A DNA stretch of 64,000 nt. Source: Amphirosellinia nigrospora (lineage: Eukaryota > Ascomycota > Sordariomycetes > Xylariales > Xylariaceae). The notes under the pieces were generated by a model. It had not been told where the DNA came from. It saw nothing but the letters and a program-made list of their open reading frames with translations, and did no database searches. The translations under genes were made by a program, and so were the position numbers. The stretch is taken from the NCBI GenBank assembly GCA_004123355.1, contig SCHM01000007.1:186001-250000 (forward strand), in the 5' to 3' direction. The stretch's first letter is position 1; every line of letters begins with the position of its first letter. Positions 1 to 9,309 of this stretch are shown piece by piece.

Positions 1-212
1 TGGGTTAGAAATGGGGCAGTGGAGTGTGTGGAGGGCCTCTTGGCTAGAAATGGCTAGTTTGATGTTCGATTACTGAAAGTTGATGTGCGAATAACTGACC
101 TGGTCAGATTTACGGATATGAGTTTTCACTATCTAACTATGAAACTAACCATTTCTAGTCAAGAAGCCCACCATACTCCCCACCACCCGCCTTCTAACCC
201 AATTTGTATGAG
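1..212. repeat. Inverted-repeat pair at the window start
   Basis: Bases about 1-60 and about 146-210 are imperfect reverse complements. Both arms contain TGGGTTAGAA and a CTAGAAATGG block. The middle (about 61-145) includes the left arm of the longer element at 108-656, so two inverted-repeat structures overlap here. The window begins inside or at the edge of the structure, so its outer end cannot be defined. It looks like a non-autonomous DNA element or a folded remnant. No protein-coding signal was found. Confidence 0.5.
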
Positions 213-656
213 CATTTCGGCATACCCCCGTAGAATCCACCTCTTCAAAAGAGAAACACGCAAAAAAACGGTCAAGGTAGCTGTTTACCAGCCACTACAG
301 CCACTTACACACGTATGCACACATCCCCGCATCTTTAACTACGTCAAAATACTACGCGCATTTCTTATTTCTATTTATAAAAAATTTACTTTTTATTTTT
401 AACTTTATCGTATTTTTAGCTATCGAACGTAATTTTTGTTATTATTGTGAGCTAACGCGCTTTTGCAAACGCGATCGCAACCTTAGAACTGTCTATATCC
501 AAACTGTTATTTCTAAATTTCTCCGCGCGCTGCTTCTTGGCTGTTCTAACTCTAACCCAATTTGGGTGGGATATGGAGCACCGAAGAGATATAGTGGGGG
601 CTTTGCCGAATCTGGCTAGTTTCATAGTTAGATAGTGAAAACTCATATCCGTAAAT
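108..656. mobile_element. MITE-like element, family A copy 1 (39-bp perfect terminal inverted repeats)
   Basis: The left arm 108-146 begins ATTTACGGATATGAG and the right arm 618-656 is its exact reverse complement over 39 bases. The interior is AT-rich and has no convincing ORF. A block at 535-590 recurs at 53930-53985, and the right arm recurs with about three changes at 54412-54450, so this is a dispersed family. No target-site duplication is obvious. Length and lack of coding capacity fit a miniature inverted-repeat transposable element. The parent transposase cannot be named from this window. Confidence 0.65.
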
Positions 657-762
657 GTGACTCGCAAATCGGGCAAGAAGAGCTGGCCACGATGGGCTTA
701 GCTCCGGCTCCAGGTTAGCATCCTACCATATCCACAGTACATACCTAGAGTAGCGAGGTTGT

Positions 763-1124
763 GAACACACTAAACAAGGATCAGAGACTGAGTGGCCAAA
801 TCTAGGATAGATCTAAAAGGAAGGAATCTAGCTGGGCAACTACAACCGAGACGGTTTTATGCTACGTGGTGTCAGATATAAGCGATGTCATGCAGTAGTG
901 TGTAGATTGTGTTGTATTGAAGTTCTTGTTGTGTAGCAAAGACGCGTGTTCTCTGCAGAATTGTATGGGGGACCCAGTCTTCCTGGCATGGGGCCTACAT
1001 AGTGCCCCGGTATAGTCATTATATCGACTAACCTTATATCCCTTATATTTGACACGTGGTGGGGGCGTAGCCCCCCCATCTCCCCCCCGCACTGCCACCA
1101 CTGCCACTTCCACACGCCACACAT
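763..1124 (+). repeat. Dispersed repeat, family C copy 1, carrying an insertion
   Basis: The block starting GAACACACTAAACAAGG (763-869) and the GC-rich tail 1055-1124 together match the reverse complement of 15548-15720. The first part also matches 63417-63490. The tail has the hairpin GGGGGCGTAGCCCCC. The two parts are separated here by the insertion at 870-1054 and are contiguous in the 15.6-kb copy. No coding potential was seen. Confidence 0.7.
870..1054. mobile_element. Nested 185-bp MITE-like insertion with target duplication
   Basis: The insertion starts TGTCAGATATAAGCGAT and ends with sequence whose reverse complement starts TGTCAAATATAAGGGAT, giving imperfect terminal inverted repeats of about 17 bp. 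CGTGG occurs immediately before (865-869) and after (1055-1059), consistent with a 5-bp target duplication, or 6 bp if the shared A is counted. The copy of the host repeat near 15.6 kb lacks this segment and reads straight through, so it acts as the empty site. A sequence like the left end recurs at about 49625-49651. The superfamily is not determined. Confidence 0.7.
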
Positions 1125-2190
1125 GTAAATGTAAACAACCCGGTCTACATCTGCAACCTGTCGAGTCACGTCACAAGACGCTAGCTAATTGATGCCAGTG
1201 AGATCTACCAGCCGCAATGTCTGAATGTCGGATCTTGGCGTGCGTTGTCGTTCAGCCCTGTTATAGAAAGTGTATTAAGTGTAGGCTAACAGAGAATTAG
1301 GACCCTCGCCCAAGATTTAGGGTCGATTTCATCCAAAATAACACTGGCATATCTCAAGCACAATACGCATCAGGACAGCATACGCAAACTCCTCCTTGGG
1401 TGAGTTCTGCTCATTCGCAGCCTTAGATGGAGAACGCCGCCAGCTCGTACCTGGGAGGGCCGCCATTACGCAAGCCGAAATCTTTCCTTTAAAGACGATT
1501 TTTGCACATCGGGCAGGTCTGGCTCGCAATGGCAGTCTTCAACGACTACCCGGAGGCAATGATCTACCACAGGCCTGTCGTGCGGGAAAGGTTTCGCCCA
1601 CAATGGAAGATGATGCCCTGCGCGAACATTTTCGATTATTATGAGACCAGGCTATCGACAGGGCGTCCGCTGCGGGTATACTTATTGGGACTATCGTTTT
1701 AACATACCCGTGCTACCTATGCGAAATAGAAATAGAAGGCGATTTCGATCGGTATACTTCATTTTATATTAATATGGTACGTCCGCTATGGGCCAATTAC
1801 GCGGAGGCCAACGACCTACAGATCCTATTCGAGATAGTTAGCGAAGGGCAAGCTACTGCTGCCTATGTACCTATGTGAGCCATTCGAGGACATCGCGGCT
1901 ACTTTTAACCGAGCAAGGATGTGAGCGAGCCTTGGAGAGCTCGACAAGAAAGACGGGATCAATAGTGTATTTGCGGATAACGGAAGTAGTACGTTGGTAA
2001 GTCTCTCGTCTTCCTTGTTTTCCTTGTAGCTCGTTACTTCCCTGTCCCTATTGACACGCCTACTTCCGTCATGTAGAACATCCAGGTACAAAGCCTGTAA
2101 CACAATGAACAAGGTGTCTTTACGAACTCCCAGTCGAATGCGGGCTCCGGTTGGCAACATGGTAGCGTTTCTGGCGTGACTCTTCCGTTC
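1125..2190. other. About 1.1 kb without a supported gene
   Basis: Only weak coding hints are present. The minus strand near 1505-1535 reads CQTCPMCKNRL, which resembles the end of a RING-type zinc finger, but the flanking sequence is interrupted by stops. A minus-strand frame 1825-2160 is open but matches nothing I recognise. Either may be a gene relic. No RNA gene or clear repeat was seen. Confidence 0.4.
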
Positions 2191-2220
2191 TCTGGGTACC
2201 CCTAACTACTGTTAGGGGCC

Positions 2221-2570
2221 GTGGGCGGTAGTCAGTCTTCCAATGAAGCGATCAAAGACCTGATTCGGGCCGATCCAGCGTATGGTTGGCCCTCAAGCGA
2301 AATCTCTCACTTCATCAAGCTCTTCGAGGAGAAGAAGCTTACCCTCGATCCCGACAATATGCCCCCTGGTCCGAATGGATCTCGAGTTGCCATGCGCAAG
2401 TTTTGCTCAGTAAGGTAGGTGATTTAGAGCTGGTAAGAAAACGAACCGCCACGCTAACAAACATAGGGATGCACTGACCTTCCCTCCAATACGTACGAGG
2501 TTCCTGTCCCGCCGCTCGTTAGATTCCGGCTGGTATGTGGCCCAAACGATTATCCAAAGACGGCCACCGC
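2221..2570 (+). pseudogene. Decayed small conserved fungal protein, 5-prime end missing
   Basis: One exon ends near 2414 in a frame reading DNMPPGPNGSRVAMRKFCSV. A plausible intron follows (donor GTAGGT, acceptor ACATAG just before the GGATGCACTGACC exon). After it the frame reads DALTFPP, and then, one base out of phase, NTYEVPVPPLVRFRLV. The match in spirit to a small Pezizomycotina hypothetical protein is from memory. No ATG opens the frame: the first codon of the open stretch is GTG. The one-base slip near 2491 and the missing start argue for a relic. Function is unknown. Confidence 0.5.
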
Positions 2571-2945
2571 GCGAATTTAGAAATAATAATTCATTATCTC
2601 GGAAGGTACGGAAGAAGGTGCGTAGGTACGTACTTATTAAGGAAGGTACGAAAATTCTTTTTTTGATATACTTGATATTAAACAGCTCGTACGGCTATAT
2701 ACCATCATCACCACCACTGCCACCACCACAACCACCACCCACCAGCCGCAGCTGCAATAACTACAGTCGTAGACAGCCGTAACCGCATTGCACACATATC
2801 TATTTAAGTACTTCCCAACCTACAGCCTCGTACCTTTCTCCCAATCCTTTTCAACCTCTACGCCGCCAACCTTTACGCCTCCAATCTCCTACGTCCGGCC
2901 ACTTTACTTATTAACATCACTGCGCTCGAACAAGCAGTACATACC
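2571..2945 (+). other. Intergenic, upstream of the DUF3716 gene
   Basis: This AT-rich stretch has a CCACCACC-type imperfect triplet run around 2707-2745 and a pyrimidine-rich segment (2800-2900) just before the next gene's ATG. It is the likely promoter and leader of that gene, but no discrete element can be fixed. Confidence 0.35.
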
Positions 2946-3950
2946 ATGGCGTACGTATATTATTTTATTCTCTGCCTCATAATTTATTGCTAACTTGGCT
3001 GCAGTCCTCCCGAGGGAAGCCCATCCACTGGCGCGCAGCAAGGCGCGCAGCCAATCAATGTACCAAACCTGTGATCCTACAACCTTACCTATGATAGCTA
3101 ATATTCTTTAGGCCGACAATGAAGTTACGGATCTCCAACTATACAAATGATCCACATGCGCAGCCGGTACCTACAATGAACGTCCCTACTCAAGTACGCA
3201 TTCGACCTTTCCTACATATCTCTACGACAGCAGCTAACTATCTACTAGGCAGTTGTCCCCCGCGGAGGCATTAACTGGATGCTGAATGGTCAGACGTACG
3301 AGATACGCTCTACAATCGATGGTAATTGGGCTTTGGTTGCGTTCCCTCCGGAGTTGGCGCTCCAACATTGCACAGCCTTCCAGCGAACGGTTGCGGTTCT
3401 CCCGGCCGCCAGACTCGTATGCGTACGCTGGCTGTCTATCAACTGGCAGCAAGTCATGAGGCCTTCGTACATCAATGCCTTTCTCATTTACACTCGTGGC
3501 GTCCAACAAGCTATGCCGTGCCAGAGATGTGCAGTCCAGATGACCGCAAATGAAGACGGACGAGCAAGGCCGTTCCCAGACTGCATCGCCATGACCGTCG
3601 GCCATTGGACGAACCAGTGCGCCAACTGCAAGTGGACAGACCATGGAAAAGATTGCAGTCTGTTTGCCGTACGACCAGCCACGCCTCCTCGACAGATTGT
3701 CCCTGCGCTTCTGGCTTCCCCTGTCCTCAAGGCCGAAACTATTATAAAGAAAGAAGACCAGGGCCGAGTATTCAATCTGGACTCGGACGATGAAGACAAT
3801 AATGACGGCCAAGACGAGGTCGGTAATCTCATTAACGACGCTGATCAAGGGCGTACGTTTATAATTGAGGACTCAGATAATGAGCAGCCTGATGAAATTG
3901 ATGAGGAAGAATACGACGAAATCATCATAAGCCCCAGGCAGCAAGACTGA
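2946..3950 (+). CDS. DUF3716-domain protein, four exons, apparently intact
   Basis: The model uses exons 2946-2950, 3005-3070, 3112-3193 and 3249-3950. All introns are GT...AG (54, 41 and 55 nt) and phases agree, giving about 284 residues. The last exon holds cysteine pairs PCQRC and CANCKWTDHGKDC, the spacing expected of DUF3716, a fungal domain of unknown function that may bind zinc. The C-terminal third is strongly acidic (runs such as DSDDEDNNDGQDE and DEEEYDE). The first exon is only five bases, so the start is inferred from in-frame splicing rather than from length. Such genes are lineage-expanded in fungi and often sit in repeat-rich DNA. Alternative start: M at 3279 in the last exon. 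Function is unknown. Confidence 0.72.
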
Positions 3951-5000
3951 TGAATCAGGCGTCCGAGAATACCAAAAAACAGGACATCTGCGAGATTTCC
4001 GAGTCTGATTGAGTGAGAATAGCTACAATTACACAGATACTACTTTGCCCAGAGAATGAGATCAATTGACAGACAAGTACTCCGTACGAAGTAAAATTTA
4101 ATTGTAGATGAATTGTGATGCATTAAGTACTGTGAGTTCCTAGTCCCTACCATGGAGTCCATGGTATGGACCACCGTAGTAGTAGTAGTAGTGTGACGGA
4201 GTAGCAGTAGCCCCACTTTAACTGAAGCGCGCTCAGGTAGAAACAGAGCATACGGAACGTTGGTAAGCTCGGGTATAGCCAAGCCCGTCAACGGGTGTGC
4301 TCGGTTTACCCTACGCGGGTTAACCATATTCCGTGTGCTCACACACGTATATAAACATAAAACTACAGATTAGATTCTATAGTTCAACTTAATCTATCAG
4401 ATCCTCTGAAACTACTCTGGTACGCTCCCTTGTATACGCACTGGTTCAATCCCTCTGTTGGAATTAGCTGTAAAAGTGCGCTAGTACTTCACAAGTAGTT
4501 TATTAACGTCTAGCCTAGGTAGGGCTTTAGTACTATTCTATTAACATGCGGCTGTGGCTGCAGAGTCTTAGCAGCCAATCGTAATAGGTTCCCTCATGTG
4601 ACCTTAAAAGATTTATGTTCGACTAGACGGCGGCAGAGTCCGCTGTCGCTCAACGACCACAGGGGGGACGCCAGTGCTAGCCCGCAATCCCGTTGCCCCT
4701 AAGGATTGCCACGTGCAGACCTACTACTTTACTGCGCTAAACAGCAGGCTTGTCTCTCGAAGGCTGCGCAAAAATCGAAAGGGGTCGGTAGAACTGCCCA
4801 GCGTGCCGTTGCGCTTCGTTAAAGAACACAAAAGCCGCCCCGGTTGAATTCGTTACTATTTCCTCGTTCTTGTCGGAAGTCCAACGGCTCATATTATCGT
4901 ATATAGATGATGCTTAGTAGCACTGTGTTGACTAGGTATTTAGCACAAGCCAGTTGTGGTCAACTACCAACGAGCAGCTGGCACCTCGATGGGCACAAGA
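3951..5000. other. About 1 kb without a supported gene
   Basis: Holds a short (TAG)n triplet run near 4171-4190 and otherwise unique-looking sequence. Frames on both strands are short and low in coding character. No RNA gene was recognised. Confidence 0.4.
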
Positions 5001-5009
5001 CTATAAGCC

Positions 5010-5530
5010 AAAAATACTTTGTAGCGCCGAGCAAGTCGTCACTAAAATGGAAAGCTTTGCCGGCGAAGCTCCATTTTAAATACGGTGTAAATCGAAGTGC
5101 CAAGGCACTTCGATTTAAGATAACGTATCTTACGTGGTATTTCCAGGGGTCCCCCCCTGGACCCCCGAGTAGGGGCGAAGCCCCTATTGATCTAGCTAAT
5201 GAATTTTCATCTACATACCTAAGTTCTTGAGTAGTCATTTTACTGGGGCGTAGCCCCCAGTAAGTAACAAGATATAGTGCCCGTTAGTGACCATGTTCAC
5301 TATTGCAGTACGCAAGCCACACAGTCAATTTTTGGTGCGAATACGTTGTGGTCAATTACTCAATTAAGGTTTGACCAATCAGCAGCTTGCAGAGTCCCCT
5401 CCGACCAATCAGAGGGCTGCAGAATCCATTTAGAGTTTTAGGGTCACGGCTTAACTTCTCAAGCTTCGCCTTCCCTCTCACACTTAATTTACGTCGTAAA
5501 TACCTGTTCGAGGGAAAGCAAAGCTTTCCA
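5010..5530 (+). mobile_element. MITE-like element, family B copy 1
   Basis: The inner ends are inverted repeats: TGGAAAGCTTTGC at 5048 and GCAAAGCTTTCCA ending at 5530. Similarity to the copy at 49.9-50.5 kb continues outside the left end through TGTAGCGCC (about 5020), so the true border is probably near 5010. A sub-terminal hairpin (AAAATGGA ... TCCATTTT) lies at 5044-5076. GC-rich palindromes follow: a CCCCCCCTGG block near 5150 and GGGGCGAAGCCCC near 5172, then GGGGCGTAGCCCC near 5244. Other copies: 20839-21217 and 49865-50535. It has no coding capacity; the open frames inside are by-products of the repeats. Confidence 0.7.
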
Positions 5531-6262
5531 ACAACGCGAAGGCCATTGGCACAGCCCGACACGCCGCTTGAGGGCTCCGTTGCGCGGCGTAAGCTAGATG
5601 TTGGTTTCGTGGACGATCCAAAGGCCAATAAAGCTGCAAAGTGCCATTGGTCACATGTCTTGGTGCCTGGCGAGCTAAAGAGCAACCCGAATGATGATAC
5701 TGCATCCAAAGCCCACCTCGACATGGCGAGATATGTAAAGGAGGTGTTTGCCGCTCAGCCAACGCGCCGCTTTGTTCTGGCTTTTACCCTGTGTAGAAGT
5801 TAGATGCGGCTTTAGGAATTTGACCGGCTTGGCGGCATCGCATCAGAAAGGTTCAACATTAACAAAGACGGACAGCGTTTTATATCGACCATGCTCGGTT
5901 TTCGATGGATGGACGACAAGGCTCTCGGCTTCGACCCTACGATTATCAAGCCAGATCAGCACTAATATATTGAGATTAAACGGAACAAAAAAAGAGAACG
6001 TCTTGTTCTCGATAAGCTTCTTAGGCGGGCGCATAGTATAGTAGGTCGTGCGACGTCTGTTGGAAAGCATACTTGCAAGGAGATAAATCTAGCAGAATAA
6101 TCGGTATTAAACCACAAACGAACTACTTCCTTCACATGGCCAGCCAGCGCGCGCTTCCACAACACACAACAGACAACACACAATACCATTTCTGCGCATT
6201 TCATTCCACGCGCCCGCTCTTGTTGTTCCCTGCCCCCGAATAATTCTCTCCGACGATTCAAC
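5531..6262. other. About 0.7 kb without a supported gene
   Basis: The plus frame continuing from the family B element to 5803 contains a phrase (WSHVLVPGELKSNP) that could be a scrap of a conserved protein, but it is flanked by repeat sequence and I cannot place it. The remainder to 6262 would hold the promoter of the relic that follows. Confidence 0.3.
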
Positions 6263-6500
6263 ATGCCGTCGTCCTACCCGCCCAGCCCTGAGAAGATTAC
6301 CGCGAAGGACATGATGGCTGTCGCCAAGATCTAGGAGTGCTTTGAGACGAAACCAGTTGTACGTGGATGACACTCTCCCCAGACCCCGTCGGCGCAGCTA
6401 ATCAATGCAATGACAGGTCAATTGGGAGAAGCTTGCCGCTAAAGCAGGCTTCAAGGAAGGTGCCACGGCTAAAGCCATCATTTCGCTTGCAATGATCTGA
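6263..6500 (+). pseudogene. Relic of a small Myb-like/helical fungal protein
   Basis: An ATG at 6263 opens a frame reading MPSSYPPSPEKITAKDMMAV. A TAG interrupts it at 6332, then ECFETKPVV leads to a donor at 6359. A 58-base intron ends in ACAG at 6416, and the second exon reads VNWEKLAAKAGFKEGATAKA to a TGA at 6498. The NWEKLAAKAGFK helix is typical of a short fungal family resembling one repeat of a Myb/SANT-type DNA-binding protein; this placement is from memory. A single in-frame stop in an otherwise clean two-exon model suggests recent inactivation. Alternative: the stop is a sequence error and the gene works. Confidence 0.55.
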
Positions 6501-7287
6501 TCGGACATCGCGTGGTCGGACGACTTTGTGTTCTACTACTGTGAGGATTACCGTGCTCGTATGCTATCGAGAGGGCGCGTACTTTGGGGATGCCATTGCT
6601 GACGTGGGTTGACATTGGGTGTTGTTTTGTACTTGTTTGCAGCTAAGCTAAGCTAACAAGCTACCTTCCAAAGCATTTCCAATATTGCCAAAACTTGGAA
6701 AGTATTAATTGCGAAAGCAATCAGTAGCTTCTTTGAAATAAACTAATAGGCAACGAATAGCGTTTAATATCACATCCCAACTGCTTGCTCAGGATAACAC
6801 GACAATAGAAGTCAAAGGCCAATTTTTCCCAGCCCATTTGCCCTAGGCTACCCTTGGCTACTTGGCACAATTCTTACACAGCGTACTGTTCATGGGATGA
6901 GGACGTCTGCTCGCACGCTAGTTCGCGATGCAAGGCAACAGAAAATCAGAGACAACATCTAAGGCGTTCTGTTGAGCTTTGACCGCTAGGAGTGCTTTGC
7001 TAAGGCATGCCGGGTTGGAGCCTAGAACTACGGTATTAGCGATGCGCTGAAGTTAGAGTAAGGTCTCTTTGGCCGAAATCTCGGAGTTGGTATGGGCTCG
7101 CGATGCAGGGGTGATAGTACCGTTCGGATGGAACCACGATTGAAGAGCAGCAGCCCCGCGCCAACCATATTCAGAGGAATACAGCTTGTAATTTACTAAG
7201 CGTGCGGCAAGGACCCCTCTTGGTTAAACACCTTTTCCTTCACCCAATTAAAGCCACGTTCAACTTAACGAGTATGATCTTATCATA

Positions 7288-8367
7288 GTGATAACCATAT
7301 ACAAAGAGTGTTCTGCCTGTTCCGAATTTGAGGCCTTTTTTGAGAAAACATCGGCAAGCCGTCCTATATGCAATGCTAGAGCAAGGGAACTTACTGGTGG
7401 AAGCGTCATACCTGTTAACATCCAGGGCGGGTGCAGCTATATGGTCTATGCCGGCTTTGGACTAGAACATGTCGTTCAGTTTCGCCTCGAGTCCTTCGCT
7501 CTCAGGGCCGATGTCGCCTCCTTAGCGACTGGAGTATACGGGTCACTTGTGCCGAAGATACCAGGGGGAGCAAGAGCTACTCTATGTTTATCTGATGAGT
7601 CGTGTATATGGGCTAACGCACCTGGATTTCATCCTGGCACATGGCTTCCCTGAAAACCCCCTGGGCCAATCTTTGCTAGCGCAACAATCTTATCGGCGAC
7701 ATTGCGCACTATATTGCCACTGCGATATCTATTAAGCCGCGGCCATAGCTGACTTGTCCACAGCTTTATGGCATTATCTTAGAAAAGCCCTCAGCCCATT
7801 AGCTTAGAATACCGCAATAACTTAAAACATAGTTATATTAAAGACTCAGTACTATTGCGCTCTGCACTTCCCTTACGATTCTAGCCTATCATTCAATCAT
7901 GTATCGACTCGATTGAAAGCATCATGTCTCTACCCATGGTTCTCCTCCATCAAGATCTTGCCTCCTATAACATCATGGTCGAAGAAGCGACCTGTCATCC
8001 TGTTGGTGTCATTAATTAGGCAGAAGCAGAAGTGCATCCTTTCAAGCTCAACCTGTATTTCATACAATTACTAATAGGGAGGCTTCACTTGCGCAACGGC
8101 TGGACATTATTTGGAGACTACAACATTCTACAAAGCATCTTCTGGGAGAGGCTTGACTGGGAAGTTGGCGGCTTGTCTCTGAATCAGCTTCAGGTCATCA
8201 AGCTAGCTAGAGTCCTAGGCCTGTTATTATCATGTGGCTCCACTAGCCGTCTTGCGAATGAGCCACAGCCGGTGCCCATTAGTAACGATGAGGATGGACG
8301 CTATAACATAATGTCATTAGACGGGTTTCTTATCAATCCGCGAACAAAGTTCGATAGTTTTGAGTAA
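7288..8367 (+). pseudogene. Decayed aminoglycoside-phosphotransferase-like kinase
   Basis: Fragments in plus-strand frames follow the order of the fungal APH-like (phosphotransferase enzyme) family. They are an N-lobe VQFRLESFALRADVASL near 7480, then LYVYLMSRVYGLTHLDFILA near 7570-7640 in a shifted frame. The catalytic loop HQDLASYNIMV (H at 7948, D at 7954, N at 7969) matches the HxD...N of the family, and a C-lobe runs to a stop at 8367. The frame changes around 7555. At 8017 a TAG sits where the family usually has a tryptophan codon (VIN-stop-AEAE). A functional member would phosphorylate a small molecule; the substrate is unknown. This is a host gene relic. Identity is fairly sure, inactivity likely. 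Confidence 0.7.
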
Positions 8368-8658
8368 CTAACGAACCCATATATTAGGTGAAGAGTAGTA
8401 AGGAGATTTTACGCCAATATCTTCAGTTTCAAAGATTACAACTAATACTTAACGGTCCGTAAAGATTTAGTATTTCAGCGACATAAACAAAGACGTTTAT
8501 TGAAGTAATCCAGGTGCTCTATAACCAAACATTGCTATCATCACACTAATCAAGCTCCTTTTAAATGGCAATATAATCATGACCGACACGATAATACTCC
8601 TAATAAGTGCCAGCTTCGATTACCCTGCCATTCGATAAAACTAAATGGAAAGAAAGGG
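8368..8658. other. Short intergenic spacer
   Basis: AT-rich and without coding character. It lies between the 3-prime ends of two converging relics. Confidence 0.4.
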
Positions 8659-9309
8659 TTAGATAACCTTAGCCTTAGCTAGTGCCCACATGAGATCGTC
8701 CACATCCTCGAGTTTTGGATGGGGCTCGCTAGCGTTGAAGACTTTCTGGTTGCCTGAATTCATCTTCTGGTGTACTTCGTTGGCCTGGCAAGCGCGAGGA
8801 CCATCAGGGCCGACCTCAAATCTCCAGCCCGTCGCCCTAAAGGACTCGCAGTTCTTGATGTCTGCCACCTGTAGCATAACAGTGCCGTCATTGAGGATAA
8901 GTTCACCCATCGACTGCTCCCCATAGTTGCTCAGGACTTGAAGGCTTATGAGCGGGATAAGATCATTTGCGACGAGATAGTCAATGAAATCACGCAAAAA
9001 GTCTCTTCCAACGATTTAGAGGTCAGGGAGCGGACCGTCCTAGTACTCATAAGCACAGAGCTCGTGATTACAACAGGCGAAGATGTGGCTGTGGACAGCG
9101 TCACGGTCAATGTCTCTGATCTGCGTGACCCTGGCCCAACGACCTTTGGGTCCCTCAAAGTTAGTGCCCAATAGAACTGCGTCCTCGGGAATAGCAAAGT
9201 GCCCATTGATCAGGTGGACACCAAGAAGGCCATGGGCATTGTTTTTGACAAAAGAGGGCTGCGAGCTTCTGGATGTGCTCTTCTTCAATAGTTGGTTGAT
9301 CGCCGTCAT
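8659..9309 (-). pseudogene. Relic of a conserved fungal protein of unknown function
   Basis: One continuous minus-strand frame starts at the ATG at 9309 and runs to 8659. TAG at 9040-9042 and TAA at 9016-9018 interrupt it, and the frame does not shift across them. Recognisable stretches are GLLGVHLINGHFAIPEDAVL, GTNFEGPKGRWARVTQIRDI and KVFNASEPHPKLEDVDDL. These resemble a Pezizomycotina family I remember as hypothetical, with no assigned domain. Apart from the two stops the roughly 217-codon frame is clean, so inactivation looks young. Function is not known and none is proposed. Confidence 0.55.

Noticed and set aside
1505-1535. RING-finger-like CQTCPMCKNRL on the minus strand
   Set aside because: Only one cysteine knuckle is present and upstream sequence is interrupted, too little to call a gene.
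3234-3848. 204-codon minus-strand frame opposite the DUF3716 gene
   Set aside because: It is the antisense of a spliced, motif-bearing plus-strand gene and has no recognisable motif.
5140-5190. GC palindromes considered as mitochondrial GC clusters or evidence of mitochondrial DNA
   Set aside because: The surrounding families are nuclear-type repeats near spliced nuclear genes; no mitochondrial gene is present.
5387-5803. 138-codon plus-strand frame running out of the family B repeat
   Set aside because: Most of it is repeat sequence, shared with copies that do not keep the frame open.
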